This document shows positions 1-8,111 of a stretch of 64,000 bases of DNA, in pieces (the first letter of the stretch is position 1; each line of letters begins with the position of its first letter). The stretch lies in NCBI GenBank assembly GCA_030149205.1, contig JASBSB010000006.1:310001-374000 (forward strand), written 5' to 3'. This stretch comes from Candidatus Heimdallarchaeota archaeon (GTDB lineage: Archaea; Asgardarchaeota; Heimdallarchaeia; Heimdallarchaeales; Kariarchaeaceae). The notes beneath the pieces are model-generated. The model did no database searches. It saw only the letters and a list, made by a program, of their open reading frames with translations, and was not told the DNA's origin. A program made the translations under genes and the position numbers.

Positions 1-1
1 G

Positions 2-1189
2 TTACACCAACGGGCTCAAAATTTTTGCCAGAGTATAATTTTCTAAGGGCGTATCTTCTAGCTGTTCATAGATGGACACGTATTTATGGACATAATCAAG
101 GCTTTTCATTTGATGAGTCAGCTTGATAGGAATGGTTTGAGGAAAGACAAAATAGAAAAATACATTTACCAGATTACCCTGTTTATCTGGGAGTTTAACT
201 GGCATAAAGACCACCTGTAGATTATTATTGTTTGGGAATGGTAAGGAAAAGACACCCAAATCCCGGAATTGGTTCTCTTCCAAGGAATTCTTTAATGTAT
301 TACCTATAGCTGTGATGAAGCTCACCTCAAATGCAAGCAGATCTTTTCGAGAAATTTGATAATGCTCTTGAAAGCTGGAATTTGACTGGAGCTGTGAAAT
401 ATTTAATTTATCGACTCGAAAGACGCCCCATCCAAAGATCCCAAAATCCATGAACCTTTTTATGTTATCAGTAAATTGAAACAGGGTCATAGGGATGAGC
501 AATAGGCTTACGAAAAGGAGGTTGGTTGTTATCACACTATCCAAAAGAGTTATTTCCATAGCGGGGGCAGGAAACAAGATAACAAGGACAATTATGATTG
601 GTTTTATTACAAAGAGCAGGGTAGTAACCAGAGCATAAATAACAGAATACTGATTACTCTCCTTTAGATTGGGCTTTACTACCAGGATGAATTTTCGGAT
701 TAGGTAGAAATTAAAGAGGAGTATGAATGTATTTGTCAATGAAAGTAATACTGCTACTGTGTGATTTACATTAAGGACAAAAACCCCCACGTTCAATACT
801 GACTCATTCGATCTTACAAAAACGAACTCTGAAACAGCAATAGGTAAAAGGAATGCAAAGCTGAAGGGAATAAAGAATCTGATAACAAGATGCATAAACA
901 CAGATTTGTAGTCACTTAATAGGGAAATAAAAAGGAACAATAGTACCAATTCCAAGGAATTGAGTACCTTCACCAACGACAGATACCCCTCATTAATTGG
1001 GAGCTGAAGTGCATTGTCATAAGACAGCTTAAGAAAAGCTATGAGAGCGAGATTTGAGAAGAAAGCCATTATCCAAACTAAGAATTTTAATTGGGTGGCT
1101 TCTCTTAGTGTCATAATTGTCTCAAAGAGCAGCAAGAAACCAGCAATCCAGATTGCTGTTATGAAGAGAGTTATCTCAAGTTGGCTCAT
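2..1189 (-). CDS. 7TM membrane protein with soluble C-terminal sensor-like domain (paralogue 1)
   Basis: Predicted polytopic membrane protein of 395 residues without a signal peptide. About seven hydrophobic segments fill residues 5-240, and a soluble tail of about 150 residues follows. The tail carries FGIFGWGVF near residue 250, a helix with LLAFEVSFITAI, then SLPFP and PVKLPDKQG. The next two genes on this strand share these blocks, so the three are tandem paralogues. More distant relatives lie at 18.8, 22.8, 31.1, 47.9 and 49.1 kb. The tail layout (strands, then an amphipathic helix ending in TAI) recalls longin/roadblock domains; this is pattern reading, not a search. An A/T box (AATAAAAACG, 1211-1220, minus strand) lies about 27 bases before the ATG. 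The stop codon is at the very edge of the window, so the gene is complete. Function unknown; a receptor-like role is inference. Confidence 0.75.
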   Translation of the reverse strand: MSQLEITLFITAIWIAGFLLLFETIMTLREATQLKFLVWIMAFFSNLALIAFLKLSYDNALQLPINEGYLSLVKVLNSLELVLLFLFISLLSDYKSVFMHLVIRFFIPFSFAFLLPIAVSEFVFVRSNESVLNVGVFVLNVNHTVAVLLSLTNTFILLFNFYLIRKFILVVKPNLKESNQYSVIYALVTTLLFVIKPIIIVLVILFPAPAMEITLLDSVITTNLLFVSLLLIPMTLFQFTDNIKRFMDFGIFGWGVFRVDKLNISQLQSNSSFQEHYQISRKDLLAFEVSFITAIGNTLKNSLEENQFRDLGVFSLPFPNNNNLQVVFMPVKLPDKQGNLVNVFFYFVFPQTIPIKLTHQMKSLDYVHKYVSIYEQLEDTPLENYTLAKILSPLV

Positions 1190-1245
1190 CAGTCTATGTA
1201 AAGCACCATCGTTTTTATTTGTTTGTAAGCACTTTCAAACAGGGC

Positions 1246-2481
1246 CTACAAAATGAGTGAGAAAACTTTCGAAACTATACTATTTATCATTGCTTCAGTG
1301 TAAATTGGTATATCTATATCATGGAATCTGCTGAGATACCCCTCAATTTCTTGAATGTAGATCATGGTAAAGGGTGTTGATTCTGGAACTACCAGGGATA
1401 GAATGAATGGAGCCTTTTGTTCCAATCTGTCGTCCTTCAGCTCAGAATTTTGAACTGTGGTTTTGAGATTCAGTGTGGCTAAATTGTTATGAAATGGGAT
1501 AACAAACCAATTGTTACCTCCTTCATTATCACTCACTAAGCCACTGAGAGAGATTGTAATAGCAGAAAAGGTTTGAATATCTTCGACAGATAAGTTGTAG
1601 AATCTCTTTAGATTCTCGGAGACCGCATGAGTCTTTGGACCTGTGTTAGCTAGGGTGGAGGTAACCCACCCGAGGTAACCACTATCTAAAAGAAATTTGA
1701 TATTTTTTTTGTTAAATGTTATTCCGTTGGTGCTGAGAATAAATGTACTGGTGAAGATCATGGTAAAAATTAGTGAGGGAACAATGATAAGCATGTCGAA
1801 TAGGTTTTGCATGTTCAGTTCGAGTGTGATAAATGAATCTCCTGTAATAATTTCAGTGAAAATAAAACTAAGAATAGAGTACGCTGCTAGAATGCGGATG
1901 TACTTAAGATACGTCTTGAGTGAATTATAATTACCAAAAAATTTAAGCCTGGACAAAATAAATGACCTCTCACCCAGGAAGAACCAAATTACTAACAATC
2001 CTGTAACTGCATAAATTGAGATCAGGAATGGTGAGATGTAAGGATGCCAAAGTGCGACCTCTTGCATATACTCTATTTTGTAGAGGGGAAACTCTTGGAA
2101 ATCAATGAATGAGAAGGTGAGTATGGAGAATATTAGTGATACATCAATTATCAAGAGATTTAGCACCAAGGTTGACCTGCTGTACTTCCTTCTAACTCTG
2201 TAATAATATTTTATTATGATGTATAAGACGGATAGCAGAAGCAGTTGATTGATTAGAAAATCGTAGAATGGGAATGAGGGGTTGTTGAAATAGGAGTTTC
2301 CAACAAATTTGGCAACATAAGAGAGGGAGAACAAATAGACAGACACTAAAGCAGAGATATCTAGATAGTAGTCTGTAGATTTGGGAACGGTTGTTTTTCT
2401 TGTGTACTGTGCAATCAGATACATGAAACTAAAAGTAACTATGATGATACTTATCCAAAAGTATGTGTTGTTGACTGCCAT
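1246..2481 (-). CDS. 7TM membrane protein with soluble C-terminal sensor-like domain (paralogue 2)
   Basis: Second of three tandem paralogues. Roughly seven membrane segments cover residues 5-240 and a soluble tail follows. The tail keeps the block LLDSGYLGW and a helix ending in SAITISLSG, then an IPF block, but is more diverged than its neighbours and lacks the PDK(Q/N)G loop. The frame stays open to a TTG at 2520. I prefer the ATG at 2481 (MAVNNTYFW), because a TATA-like box (CTTTTATAAGC, 2533-2543) would put the transcript start near 2512, inside the longer version. Only 57 bases separate it from paralogue 1. No enzyme motif is visible; the function is unknown. Confidence 0.7.
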   Translation of the reverse strand: MAVNNTYFWISIIIVTFSFMYLIAQYTRKTTVPKSTDYYLDISALVSVYLFSLSYVAKFVGNSYFNNPSFPFYDFLINQLLLLSVLYIIIKYYYRVRRKYSRSTLVLNLLIIDVSLIFSILTFSFIDFQEFPLYKIEYMQEVALWHPYISPFLISIYAVTGLLVIWFFLGERSFILSRLKFFGNYNSLKTYLKYIRILAAYSILSFIFTEIITGDSFITLELNMQNLFDMLIIVPSLIFTMIFTSTFILSTNGITFNKKNIKFLLDSGYLGWVTSTLANTGPKTHAVSENLKRFYNLSVEDIQTFSAITISLSGLVSDNEGGNNWFVIPFHNNLATLNLKTTVQNSELKDDRLEQKAPFILSLVVPESTPFTMIYIQEIEGYLSRFHDIDIPIYTEAMINSIVSKVFSLIL

Positions 2482-2566
2482 GAAGTCCCTCAAATCAATA
2501 AGTGAATGATAACTATACAAATTTCAGTGAACTCTTTTATAAGCTTTCTTTAAAATAATTCAGAAT

Positions 2567-3694
2567 TTAACGAATTAGTGGGCTGATTATCTCCGACACC
2601 TGAGGTGATGTGATGTATTTGACATTTAAACTTTCATATTTTGAGTTTAGTCTATAGATACCTGCTTCTGACTCTCGGAGAGCAGAGAGGTTTAACTGGG
2701 TTCGTGGAGAAGTTATCATAAAAATTAGTAATGTTCTGAGTCTACCATTTTTATCGGGCAAATAAATTGGGAGAAATAGAATTCGATGGTTTTTTGAAAA
2801 TGGGAATGGAATTGAAAGATAACGGAGATATGTACCAGATTCTTTTTGAGCTAATGCAGTAAGAACGGAGGTTTCAAAGGCTAAAATTGATTTTTGTGTG
2901 ACATTATTTCTTTTGAGGTATCCATCAGAGATAAATTTCAATTTAGGGTTATTCCCTTCTATCTCGAGAATGCCCCATCCAATATTTCCTGAATCTATCA
3001 ACTCCGCAAGTGTCTCTTTCATATGAAATAAAACCTCAGGATATGCTATTAAAGTTATAATCAAAGTTTGGAGGCTGGTGGTGAGAACAATCATGGACAG
3101 TTCAAAGGAAACAGATGGAAAATTTGCGAATGTAATGAGAGATGCTGGGATAAGGATTACAAGCATCAGGTCTGAAGCAAATAACAAACTTTGAAGTCCT
3201 CTTCTCTGAACTTCAAATGTTAGTGAATATTTCCTGATAAGATATCTGTTTGAGATCAGTGCCATTGCACTTCCGGAGAGATAAAAAATTCCAATGATGT
3301 ACTCTAAGGGGATATTTTTTATTGAGGTGTTAGGTATAGAGATACTGCTGTAAGGATATTGATAGGGTTGATCGGAGAGGAAGATCAATGTGATAAATGT
3401 AATTAAGAGAGGGGAAAAAAATTTGCTAAATAAATGCATTTCAATTGATTTATACTGAATATTTCTGCTGATAAAAAGATAAATGACTATGGTCTCACTT
3501 ATCAAAAATACCTTGACAAATCCTAATAGGAGGGTGAATTTGACCGGAAGAATAGAATTTGAATGTAAATATAGAACTTCAGCCTCTATAAAGTAAAAGA
3601 GGTAAAGTGATGTAGCAACGGTTATTAATAATAAAATCAACCAAACCTTTTTTCTTTCTTTGTTTGGATTAAATAGATAGATGGCAGTACCCAC
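2567..3694 (-). CDS. 7TM membrane protein with soluble C-terminal sensor-like domain (paralogue 3), start disrupted or non-standard
   Basis: Third tandem paralogue. The tail has IDSGNIGWGIL, a helix with ILAFETSVLTAL, then SIPFP and LPIYLPDKNG, matching paralogue 1 closely. The only usual start codon in frame is the GTG at 3694, but that start falls inside what should be the first membrane helix: the open frame upstream encodes IILLVISLVINLGSF up to about 3742. No ATG, GTG or TTG lies in frame between 3697 and the upstream stop near 3836. An ATG at 3759 is out of frame by a single base; one extra base after it would give MT-IDIDIILLV and a full helix. Either the sequence has a one-base error or mutation there, or an unusual start codon is used. 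The given start is therefore a minimum. Confidence 0.65.
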   Translation of the reverse strand: MGTAIYLFNPNKERKKVWLILLLITVATSLYLFYFIEAEVLYLHSNSILPVKFTLLLGFVKVFLISETIVIYLFISRNIQYKSIEMHLFSKFFSPLLITFITLIFLSDQPYQYPYSSISIPNTSIKNIPLEYIIGIFYLSGSAMALISNRYLIRKYSLTFEVQRRGLQSLLFASDLMLVILIPASLITFANFPSVSFELSMIVLTTSLQTLIITLIAYPEVLFHMKETLAELIDSGNIGWGILEIEGNNPKLKFISDGYLKRNNVTQKSILAFETSVLTALAQKESGTYLRYLSIPFPFSKNHRILFLPIYLPDKNGRLRTLLIFMITSPRTQLNLSALRESEAGIYRLNSKYESLNVKYITSPQVSEIISPLIR

Positions 3695-3909
3695 TATAAA
3701 TGAGCCTAAATTAATGACTAATGAAATAACCAGCAGGATGATGTCTATATCTATGTCATATCCCTCAAGATATATACTGCAATTTTGTTTAAATGCTTTA
3801 TAGTTGAAGAGACCTAAAGCTTGATACTTTTTTCATGGAAGATGTCTCAAATTTGTTGAGAACCCAGAGGACTTAGAAGTTATCAAAGAGAGGTAAGTCT
3901 GTGAATTTT

Positions 3910-4374
3910 TCACACCGATGAGTATTTATAGAAGAGCAGACTTAGAATGAAGAGAGTGTATGATGAGATAGCTGATAACATGCAGTACAGGCAGATGCTT
4001 ACCAGAATTGCAACTTGTATAAATATTAGTCCTGTAGAGGCCAGAAATCCTACGCTAGTTAAAGCAGTGATAAATTTAGGATATTGGATGTTCTTTTGTT
4101 GAAGAAAAGCTAAGACCTGTCTCTCGAACATGACAATTAGTATTAAACTCAGGTAGTAGAGCATTCCAAATATGGAAATAGGGAGTCCAATAATAGTTGC
4201 ATACTGTGAGGTTAATATTGCACCGCAGTCCACTGGAATCCCAAAGATGTTAGATATAAATTGAGTTGTGCATGCAGCTGGATCGCTGTAATGACTGTTG
4301 GTCAGGTAAAGTGAGTCAAAGAAGCCTACAAGTGCCACCAACAAAACAGATATTGAGAATGTCTTCTGGTTCAT
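3910..4374 (-). CDS. VKOR-family membrane thiol oxidoreductase
   Basis: Small integral membrane protein (154 residues, about four helices) of the vitamin K epoxide reductase family, which reoxidises a thioredoxin-like partner using quinone during disulfide bond formation. The active-site pair C128-L-Y-C131 sits at the start of the last helix. The loop cysteines C35 and C50 that relay electrons lie between helices 1 and 2, and a LPISIFG block follows as in the family. The length fits a stand-alone prokaryotic VKOR. The likely partner is the anchored thioredoxin encoded upstream on the same strand, 398 bases away. The gap makes a single operon uncertain. Confidence 0.88.
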   Translation of the reverse strand: MNQKTFSISVLLVALVGFFDSLYLTNSHYSDPAACTTQFISNIFGIPVDCGAILTSQYATIIGLPISIFGMLYYLSLILIVMFERQVLAFLQQKNIQYPKFITALTSVGFLASTGLIFIQVAILVSICLYCMLSAISSYTLFILSLLFYKYSSV

Positions 4375-4772
4375 ACCCTTGTTTCTGAATTCGTTATATT
4401 AAGATGTTCAAGCAATTAGGAAATATTGTTCTGAATAGATTGAACCTTTAGTAGAGGGGTTATTGGGTGGGTAGATCATTGAGTCCATCATTTGTCCTTA
4501 GAAATTCTTTCTAAAACCTGAGGTTGTAATGGATTGTTTCTAAGAATAGGGATAATCAAACTGATTTAGACATTAAATACCAACAATTTTCAAGATGTTG
4601 TTCAGTCTGATTTTGATAAAACAGTGAATAAGTCATATCTCTTGGTCTGGAAGCTTCAAGTTTTTAGATATAGTGGATCGAAGGTTTATGATGTTATGAT
4701 GCTAAGATATGAATCTAATGGTTATGATGCTAAGTTATGATGCAAATGGTTATGATGCTAAGATACTTATGA
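4375..4772. other. Intergenic region with short direct repeats
   Basis: No credible gene. A small open frame on the minus strand (4730-4924) overlaps the thioredoxin gene and is composed of repeat and antisense sequence. The only structure seen is the direct-repeat block at 4685-4770. Confidence 0.6.
4685..4770. repeat. Short direct repeats GGTTATGATGCTAAG
   Basis: The unit GTTATGATGCTAAG occurs at about 4693-4706, 4720-4733 and 4748-4761, with further partial copies (TTATGATG near 4686 and 4734). Spacing is about 27-28 bases between full copies. The block lies just downstream of the thioredoxin stop and upstream of the VKOR gene. It is too short and irregular for CRISPR. It could be a slippage product or a binding-site cluster. 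Confidence 0.7.
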
Positions 4773-5480
4773 CTAGATTTTTGGTTTAAGTGATTTCTCT
4801 TTCCCTTTTTTTTCTGGTTGGGGTATGGATTCACTGTTTGGTTTTCGGTTGATGAAGAGGTAAAGTCCAACGAGAATGCTTCCTCCAATCCCTGCCTGTA
4901 TAATGGGGTTGCTGAACAGTGCACCTAGTACACTTGGAGGGGTTCCTGGGTTTCCAACATAATTATTTGTAAGGGTAGTGTATGAAACCTTTCCCTGAAC
5001 CAGGGGGGAAATATAATTATACAATGTATTGAAATCAGTAAGCCCATTCCAGCTTTTCACCAGATACCCATTGGGGTCGAAAAGAATCATGGTGGGAGTA
5101 CCAGTTATACCAAACTTTTTTGCAAAAGCATCTGACTTGTCTAGACCCATAACCCAAGAAGTTATGTGTTGAGCTTTGAAATCCTTTATCGTGGTCAATG
5201 TATCTCTAGATCCTGCGAGAGAAACCATCGTGAAATTTCCTGTGATTGCATTGTTTAGTTTTTCAAGGTCAGGGTGTTGTTGAATGCAGAAATGGCACTG
5301 TGTCCAGAACCATTCCACAAATAGCCACTTACCTTGATAACTGCTGAACAATACACTGTTTCCACCGAGATTTGTAAATCCAAGGTTCAGATTATAAGCC
5401 TGAGCCTGAGTTTGGTTCATGGAAAATACAAGAATAATTAGTGTTAATGTCAACAACAGACTTTTAGATTTGAATCTCAT
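4773..5480 (-). CDS. Membrane-anchored extracytoplasmic thioredoxin-like (TlpA-type) protein
   Basis: Thiol-disulfide oxidoreductase acting outside the cytoplasmic membrane. An N-terminal signal segment (residues 7-27, ending AQA) precedes a thioredoxin fold with the redox centre W-T-Q-C62-H-F-C65, a cis-proline block GTPTMILFD, and a C-terminal membrane helix (GSILVGLYLF) followed by a basic tail. I use the ATG at 5480 rather than 5540, because the longer form puts 20 charged and polar residues before the signal peptide. Together with the VKOR gene downstream it would make a disulfide-forming pair, with VKOR reoxidising the CHFC centre. This pairing is inferred from proximity and family knowledge. 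Confidence 0.85.
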   Translation of the reverse strand: MRFKSKSLLLTLTLIILVFSMNQTQAQAYNLNLGFTNLGGNSVLFSSYQGKWLFVEWFWTQCHFCIQQHPDLEKLNNAITGNFTMVSLAGSRDTLTTIKDFKAQHITSWVMGLDKSDAFAKKFGITGTPTMILFDPNGYLVKSWNGLTDFNTLYNYISPLVQGKVSYTTLTNNYVGNPGTPPSVLGALFSNPIIQAGIGGSILVGLYLFINRKPNSESIPQPEKKGKEKSLKPKI

Positions 5481-5693
5481 AGATACAATTTGATATTTGG
5501 GGTTGATTTGATAAACATTTGTTTTGTAGACCTGTATCACGAGTATTTATGGGTAATTGAGTATATAAGACTCTTAGAAATTCATGTGTAATGACAAAAA
5601 CATTGATCCCAATATATTCATTTAGGAGATGGGAGTCTTTAGAATGAAAGTAAGAGTCTTTGGTTTGAAAATACCTGAGAGCACATACATGGG

Positions 5694-5705
5694 CTATATA
5701 TAATT
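5694..5705 (+). promoter_or_regulatory. TATA-like box upstream of surE
   Basis: CTATATATAATT is the best archaeal box A candidate before surE. It is about 75 bases from the ATG, so this transcript would have a short leader rather than being leaderless. Confidence 0.4.
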
Positions 5706-5774
5706 CTTAATGAAGAGGTGTAATACCCCTGTGAGTTTGGGAAAAATTCAAAACAATGAGGTTAAGTCAGAGCT

Positions 5775-6590
5775 ATGGATTCTGATTTTACGGTTCTTGT
5801 AAGTAATGACGACGGTATTTATTCATCTGGGATACTGGCTCTTGCACAGGCGGCAGAACGATTAGGTAAGGTGAAAATTGTTGCGCCAACGAGCCAACAA
5901 ACTGCTCAGGGTAAGTCACTAACATTTAACAAGCCAATCAGGTTTGAACGGATTCAGGAGCTTGAGGGGGAAGCAATAGGCCATAATGGGTCACCAGCTG
6001 ATTCAATCGTAATACATCATCACTTTGAGGGTAGTAATCCCTCAATTATTCTAAGTGGAATCAATGGTGGTGAAAACACCTCAATTCACAGTATTCTCAC
6101 ATCAGGTACCTGTGGTGTTGCGATGGAGGGTGGGCTTAGAAACATTCCTTCATTTGCCATCTCGTTAGATGTTCCAGAGGAATATTTTTTTGCCAAGTCA
6201 CTTCCTTTTGACCTTTCACTCATAGCTAAACTTGCCGTAGACCTTTCTGAGGTCTTATACCATGCACCACGGGAGTTTTGGGAGAAGGTGTTGTTTGTGA
6301 ACATCAATTTCCCTCATAAGGTCACAGAGTCAACAAAGATTGAGGTGGTAGGGTTAGAGACGTACAAATATAAAAATTATCTTGTTGAGAGGACAGATCC
6401 CAAGGGATTGACTTACTTCTGGTTATGGGGAAACAAGAGGGATGATTGGGACAGTACCAAGGATAGTTACAAGGTGTTGTTTGAGGATACAATCACTGTC
6501 ACGCCAGTTACCTTTGGGGTGTTTGATGAGTCTCTGCAGGTAACCGATCAAATTTTAAGAGAAAGTAGTTTAGCAAAGCTAATAAAATAA
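5775..6590 (+). CDS. surE: 5'/3'-nucleotidase SurE
   Basis: Metal-dependent phosphatase of the SurE family, which removes phosphate from nucleoside 5'- and 3'-monophosphates in the cytoplasm. The N-terminal metal site VSNDDGI (residues 9-15) is followed by the polar block APTSQQTAQGKSLTF, then SGINGGENT with the metal-binding Asn, and GTCGVAMEG. All four family blocks are present, in order. The 271-residue length is normal. The next gene, encoding the AN1-S2P protease, begins 65 bases downstream on the same strand, so cotranscription is possible. Confidence 0.93.
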   Translation: MDSDFTVLVSNDDGIYSSGILALAQAAERLGKVKIVAPTSQQTAQGKSLTFNKPIRFERIQELEGEAIGHNGSPADSIVIHHHFEGSNPSIILSGINGGENTSIHSILTSGTCGVAMEGGLRNIPSFAISLDVPEEYFFAKSLPFDLSLIAKLAVDLSEVLYHAPREFWEKVLFVNINFPHKVTESTKIEVVGLETYKYKNYLVERTDPKGLTYFWLWGNKRDDWDSTKDSYKVLFEDTITVTPVTFGVFDESLQVTDQILRESSLAKLIK

Positions 6591-6655
6591 AGCTGAAAGA
6601 ATTTATTCCATAGAAAAGCTTTTTGTAGTTTTGAGGACATAGATATTTTATAGGA

Positions 6656-7600
6656 GTGGGTACAACGCCAACTTGTTATGAATGTGAAGAGAAAGTTGCT
6701 ATTCCCTTCAAATGTAAACTCTGTGGCAACAGTTACTGTAGCAGACACAGGCTACCAGAGAATCATAACTGTACAGAGATCGGACATTATAACTCTGCTG
6801 AGTATAAGTCTGCTAAGGCAAGAGGGGTTTATTCTACATTAAAAGAGACTGCTCAACCAGAGAAGACGTCTCCCATCTTTCAATTTCCCAAAAGAGGTAC
6901 ACCTAGAACCTCCAGCACCAGTACAGGTGGTGGAAGGCATTTCAGAAATGCAGCGATGACACAGTTTGAAAATAGGTTTTACGAGAGGGCATTGCTCTCT
7001 CACCCTGATGTTATCTCATTTGGAAGAGAGAGTGTGGATCTGCTTGTTGCGTTTATTCTGATCACATTCGCAGTTTCATTTAATCGATTGGTCAGCGGAA
7101 CATATACAGGAGAAGATGTGTTGATACTGGCAATTGCTCTGGCACCTGCCTTTATTTTACACGAGCTTGGGCATAAATACATGGCTGTTTATCTGGGGAG
7201 ATTCGCCAGATTCACCCTTTTCAAGCGATTAACACTGATAACACTACTTATGGGCCTTCTTCCATTCTTTATTGGTACACCTGGTACAACTATTATTCAG
7301 GGTGAGGAGATGAACAAGCAAGAACTTGGTGTTACAGCTTTAGCTGGTCCAATGGTGAATCTAGTATTAGCCTTAGGAGGACTGCTTGTTCTTCCATTTA
7401 TTCCTTCTGGAATATTTTACACCGCTACTTTGATGATTGTTACAATTAATCTAATACTTGGCATATTCAACTTAATACCTGTTTGGGTATTAGATGGTAA
7501 GAAAATATTTAACTGGTCAAAAGGTGTCTATGGATTAACTCTGGTGACTTTCATAGCTTTATTGGTTTTTCAGGTATCTATTTTTGGTTTGCCTTATTAA
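6656..7600 (+). CDS. Site-2 protease (M50) with N-terminal AN1 zinc finger
   Basis: Intramembrane metalloprotease with a cytoplasmic AN1-type zinc finger. The finger has C7-x2-C10, C20-x2-C23, then C28, H31, RLPENH37 and C39, the typical AN1 spacing. A polar linker (about 60-110) leads to the membrane domain, with the zinc motif HELGH (169-173) and the distal NLIPVWVLDG block near 270-280 that supplies the third ligand Asp. Start is GTG at 6656. S2P enzymes cleave membrane-bound regulators after a first cut; AN1 fingers are known mainly from eukaryotic ubiquitin/stress proteins and from archaea. The substrate is unknown. The 3' end overlaps the convergent MazG-type gene by 23 bases. Confidence 0.92.
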   Translation: MGTTPTCYECEEKVAIPFKCKLCGNSYCSRHRLPENHNCTEIGHYNSAEYKSAKARGVYSTLKETAQPEKTSPIFQFPKRGTPRTSSTSTGGGRHFRNAAMTQFENRFYERALLSHPDVISFGRESVDLLVAFILITFAVSFNRLVSGTYTGEDVLILAIALAPAFILHELGHKYMAVYLGRFARFTLFKRLTLITLLMGLLPFFIGTPGTTIIQGEEMNKQELGVTALAGPMVNLVLALGGLLVLPFIPSGIFYTATLMIVTINLILGIFNLIPVWVLDGKKIFNWSKGVYGLTLVTFIALLVFQVSIFGLPY

Positions 7601-7955
7601 GTGTTCTTTCCACAAGGTCTTGAGTTGTTCTCGGAGTTGAAGAAAGAGGAAAGCGTTCTTTGTTCCTCTTCATTTTATCAGTAGCTGCAGCTACGGGATC
7701 GATGTCAGTGGCATTACAAAGAGAGAGCAGATAGACCAAAACATCTGCTATTTCTGAACTGAGGGCCTTTTTAAAGTCAGGGTAGCTTTTGACAGCCTCT
7801 TTGCTCTCGGTGATGCTCATCCATTGGAAGAGTTCCATAATTTCCGCTGCCTCAATGGCAACTGACATAGCAAGGTTTTTTGGGTTATGGTACTTCCCCC
7901 ACTCTCTCTCTTTTGTAAATTCTTTGATAATCTGTTGCAGATTTTGTAAATCCAT
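7578..7955 (-). CDS. MazG-type nucleotide pyrophosphohydrolase
   Basis: Short all-helical NTP pyrophosphatase of 125 residues, of the MazG/dCTPase (RS21-C6-like) group. It carries the double metal motif EAAEIME (around residues 35-41) and EIADVLVY (around 67-74), the ExxE...ExxD pattern that binds magnesium. Such enzymes hydrolyse non-canonical or excess nucleoside triphosphates to monophosphate and pyrophosphate. The single-domain length matches the house-cleaning type rather than the two-domain E. coli enzyme. It runs against the S2P gene with a 23-base tail overlap. Confidence 0.88.
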   Translation of the reverse strand: MDLQNLQQIIKEFTKEREWGKYHNPKNLAMSVAIEAAEIMELFQWMSITESKEAVKSYPDFKKALSSEIADVLVYLLSLCNATDIDPVAAATDKMKRNKERFPLSSTPRTTQDLVERTLNKANQK

Positions 7956-8111
7956 GGTCTATTTTAGCTTGAGACTTTATTATTGTTTGTAAATGTGTGT
8001 TTGTAGCCCATCTCTTTACAACATGGGAAGTGGGCATCTTTGTTCCTGAACGATATTATATTATTGAAGTCTAATTAGTATAACCGCTTTTCAATAGAAA
8101 GGAGTTTTACA

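Noticed and set aside
4685..4770. Direct repeats as a CRISPR array
   Set aside because: Units are only about 14 bases with about 13-base gaps and no cas gene is near; spacers are not of uniform size.
4730..4924. Minus-strand frame over the thioredoxin C-terminus and repeats
   Set aside because: It is antisense-phase sequence within the thioredoxin gene and the repeat block.
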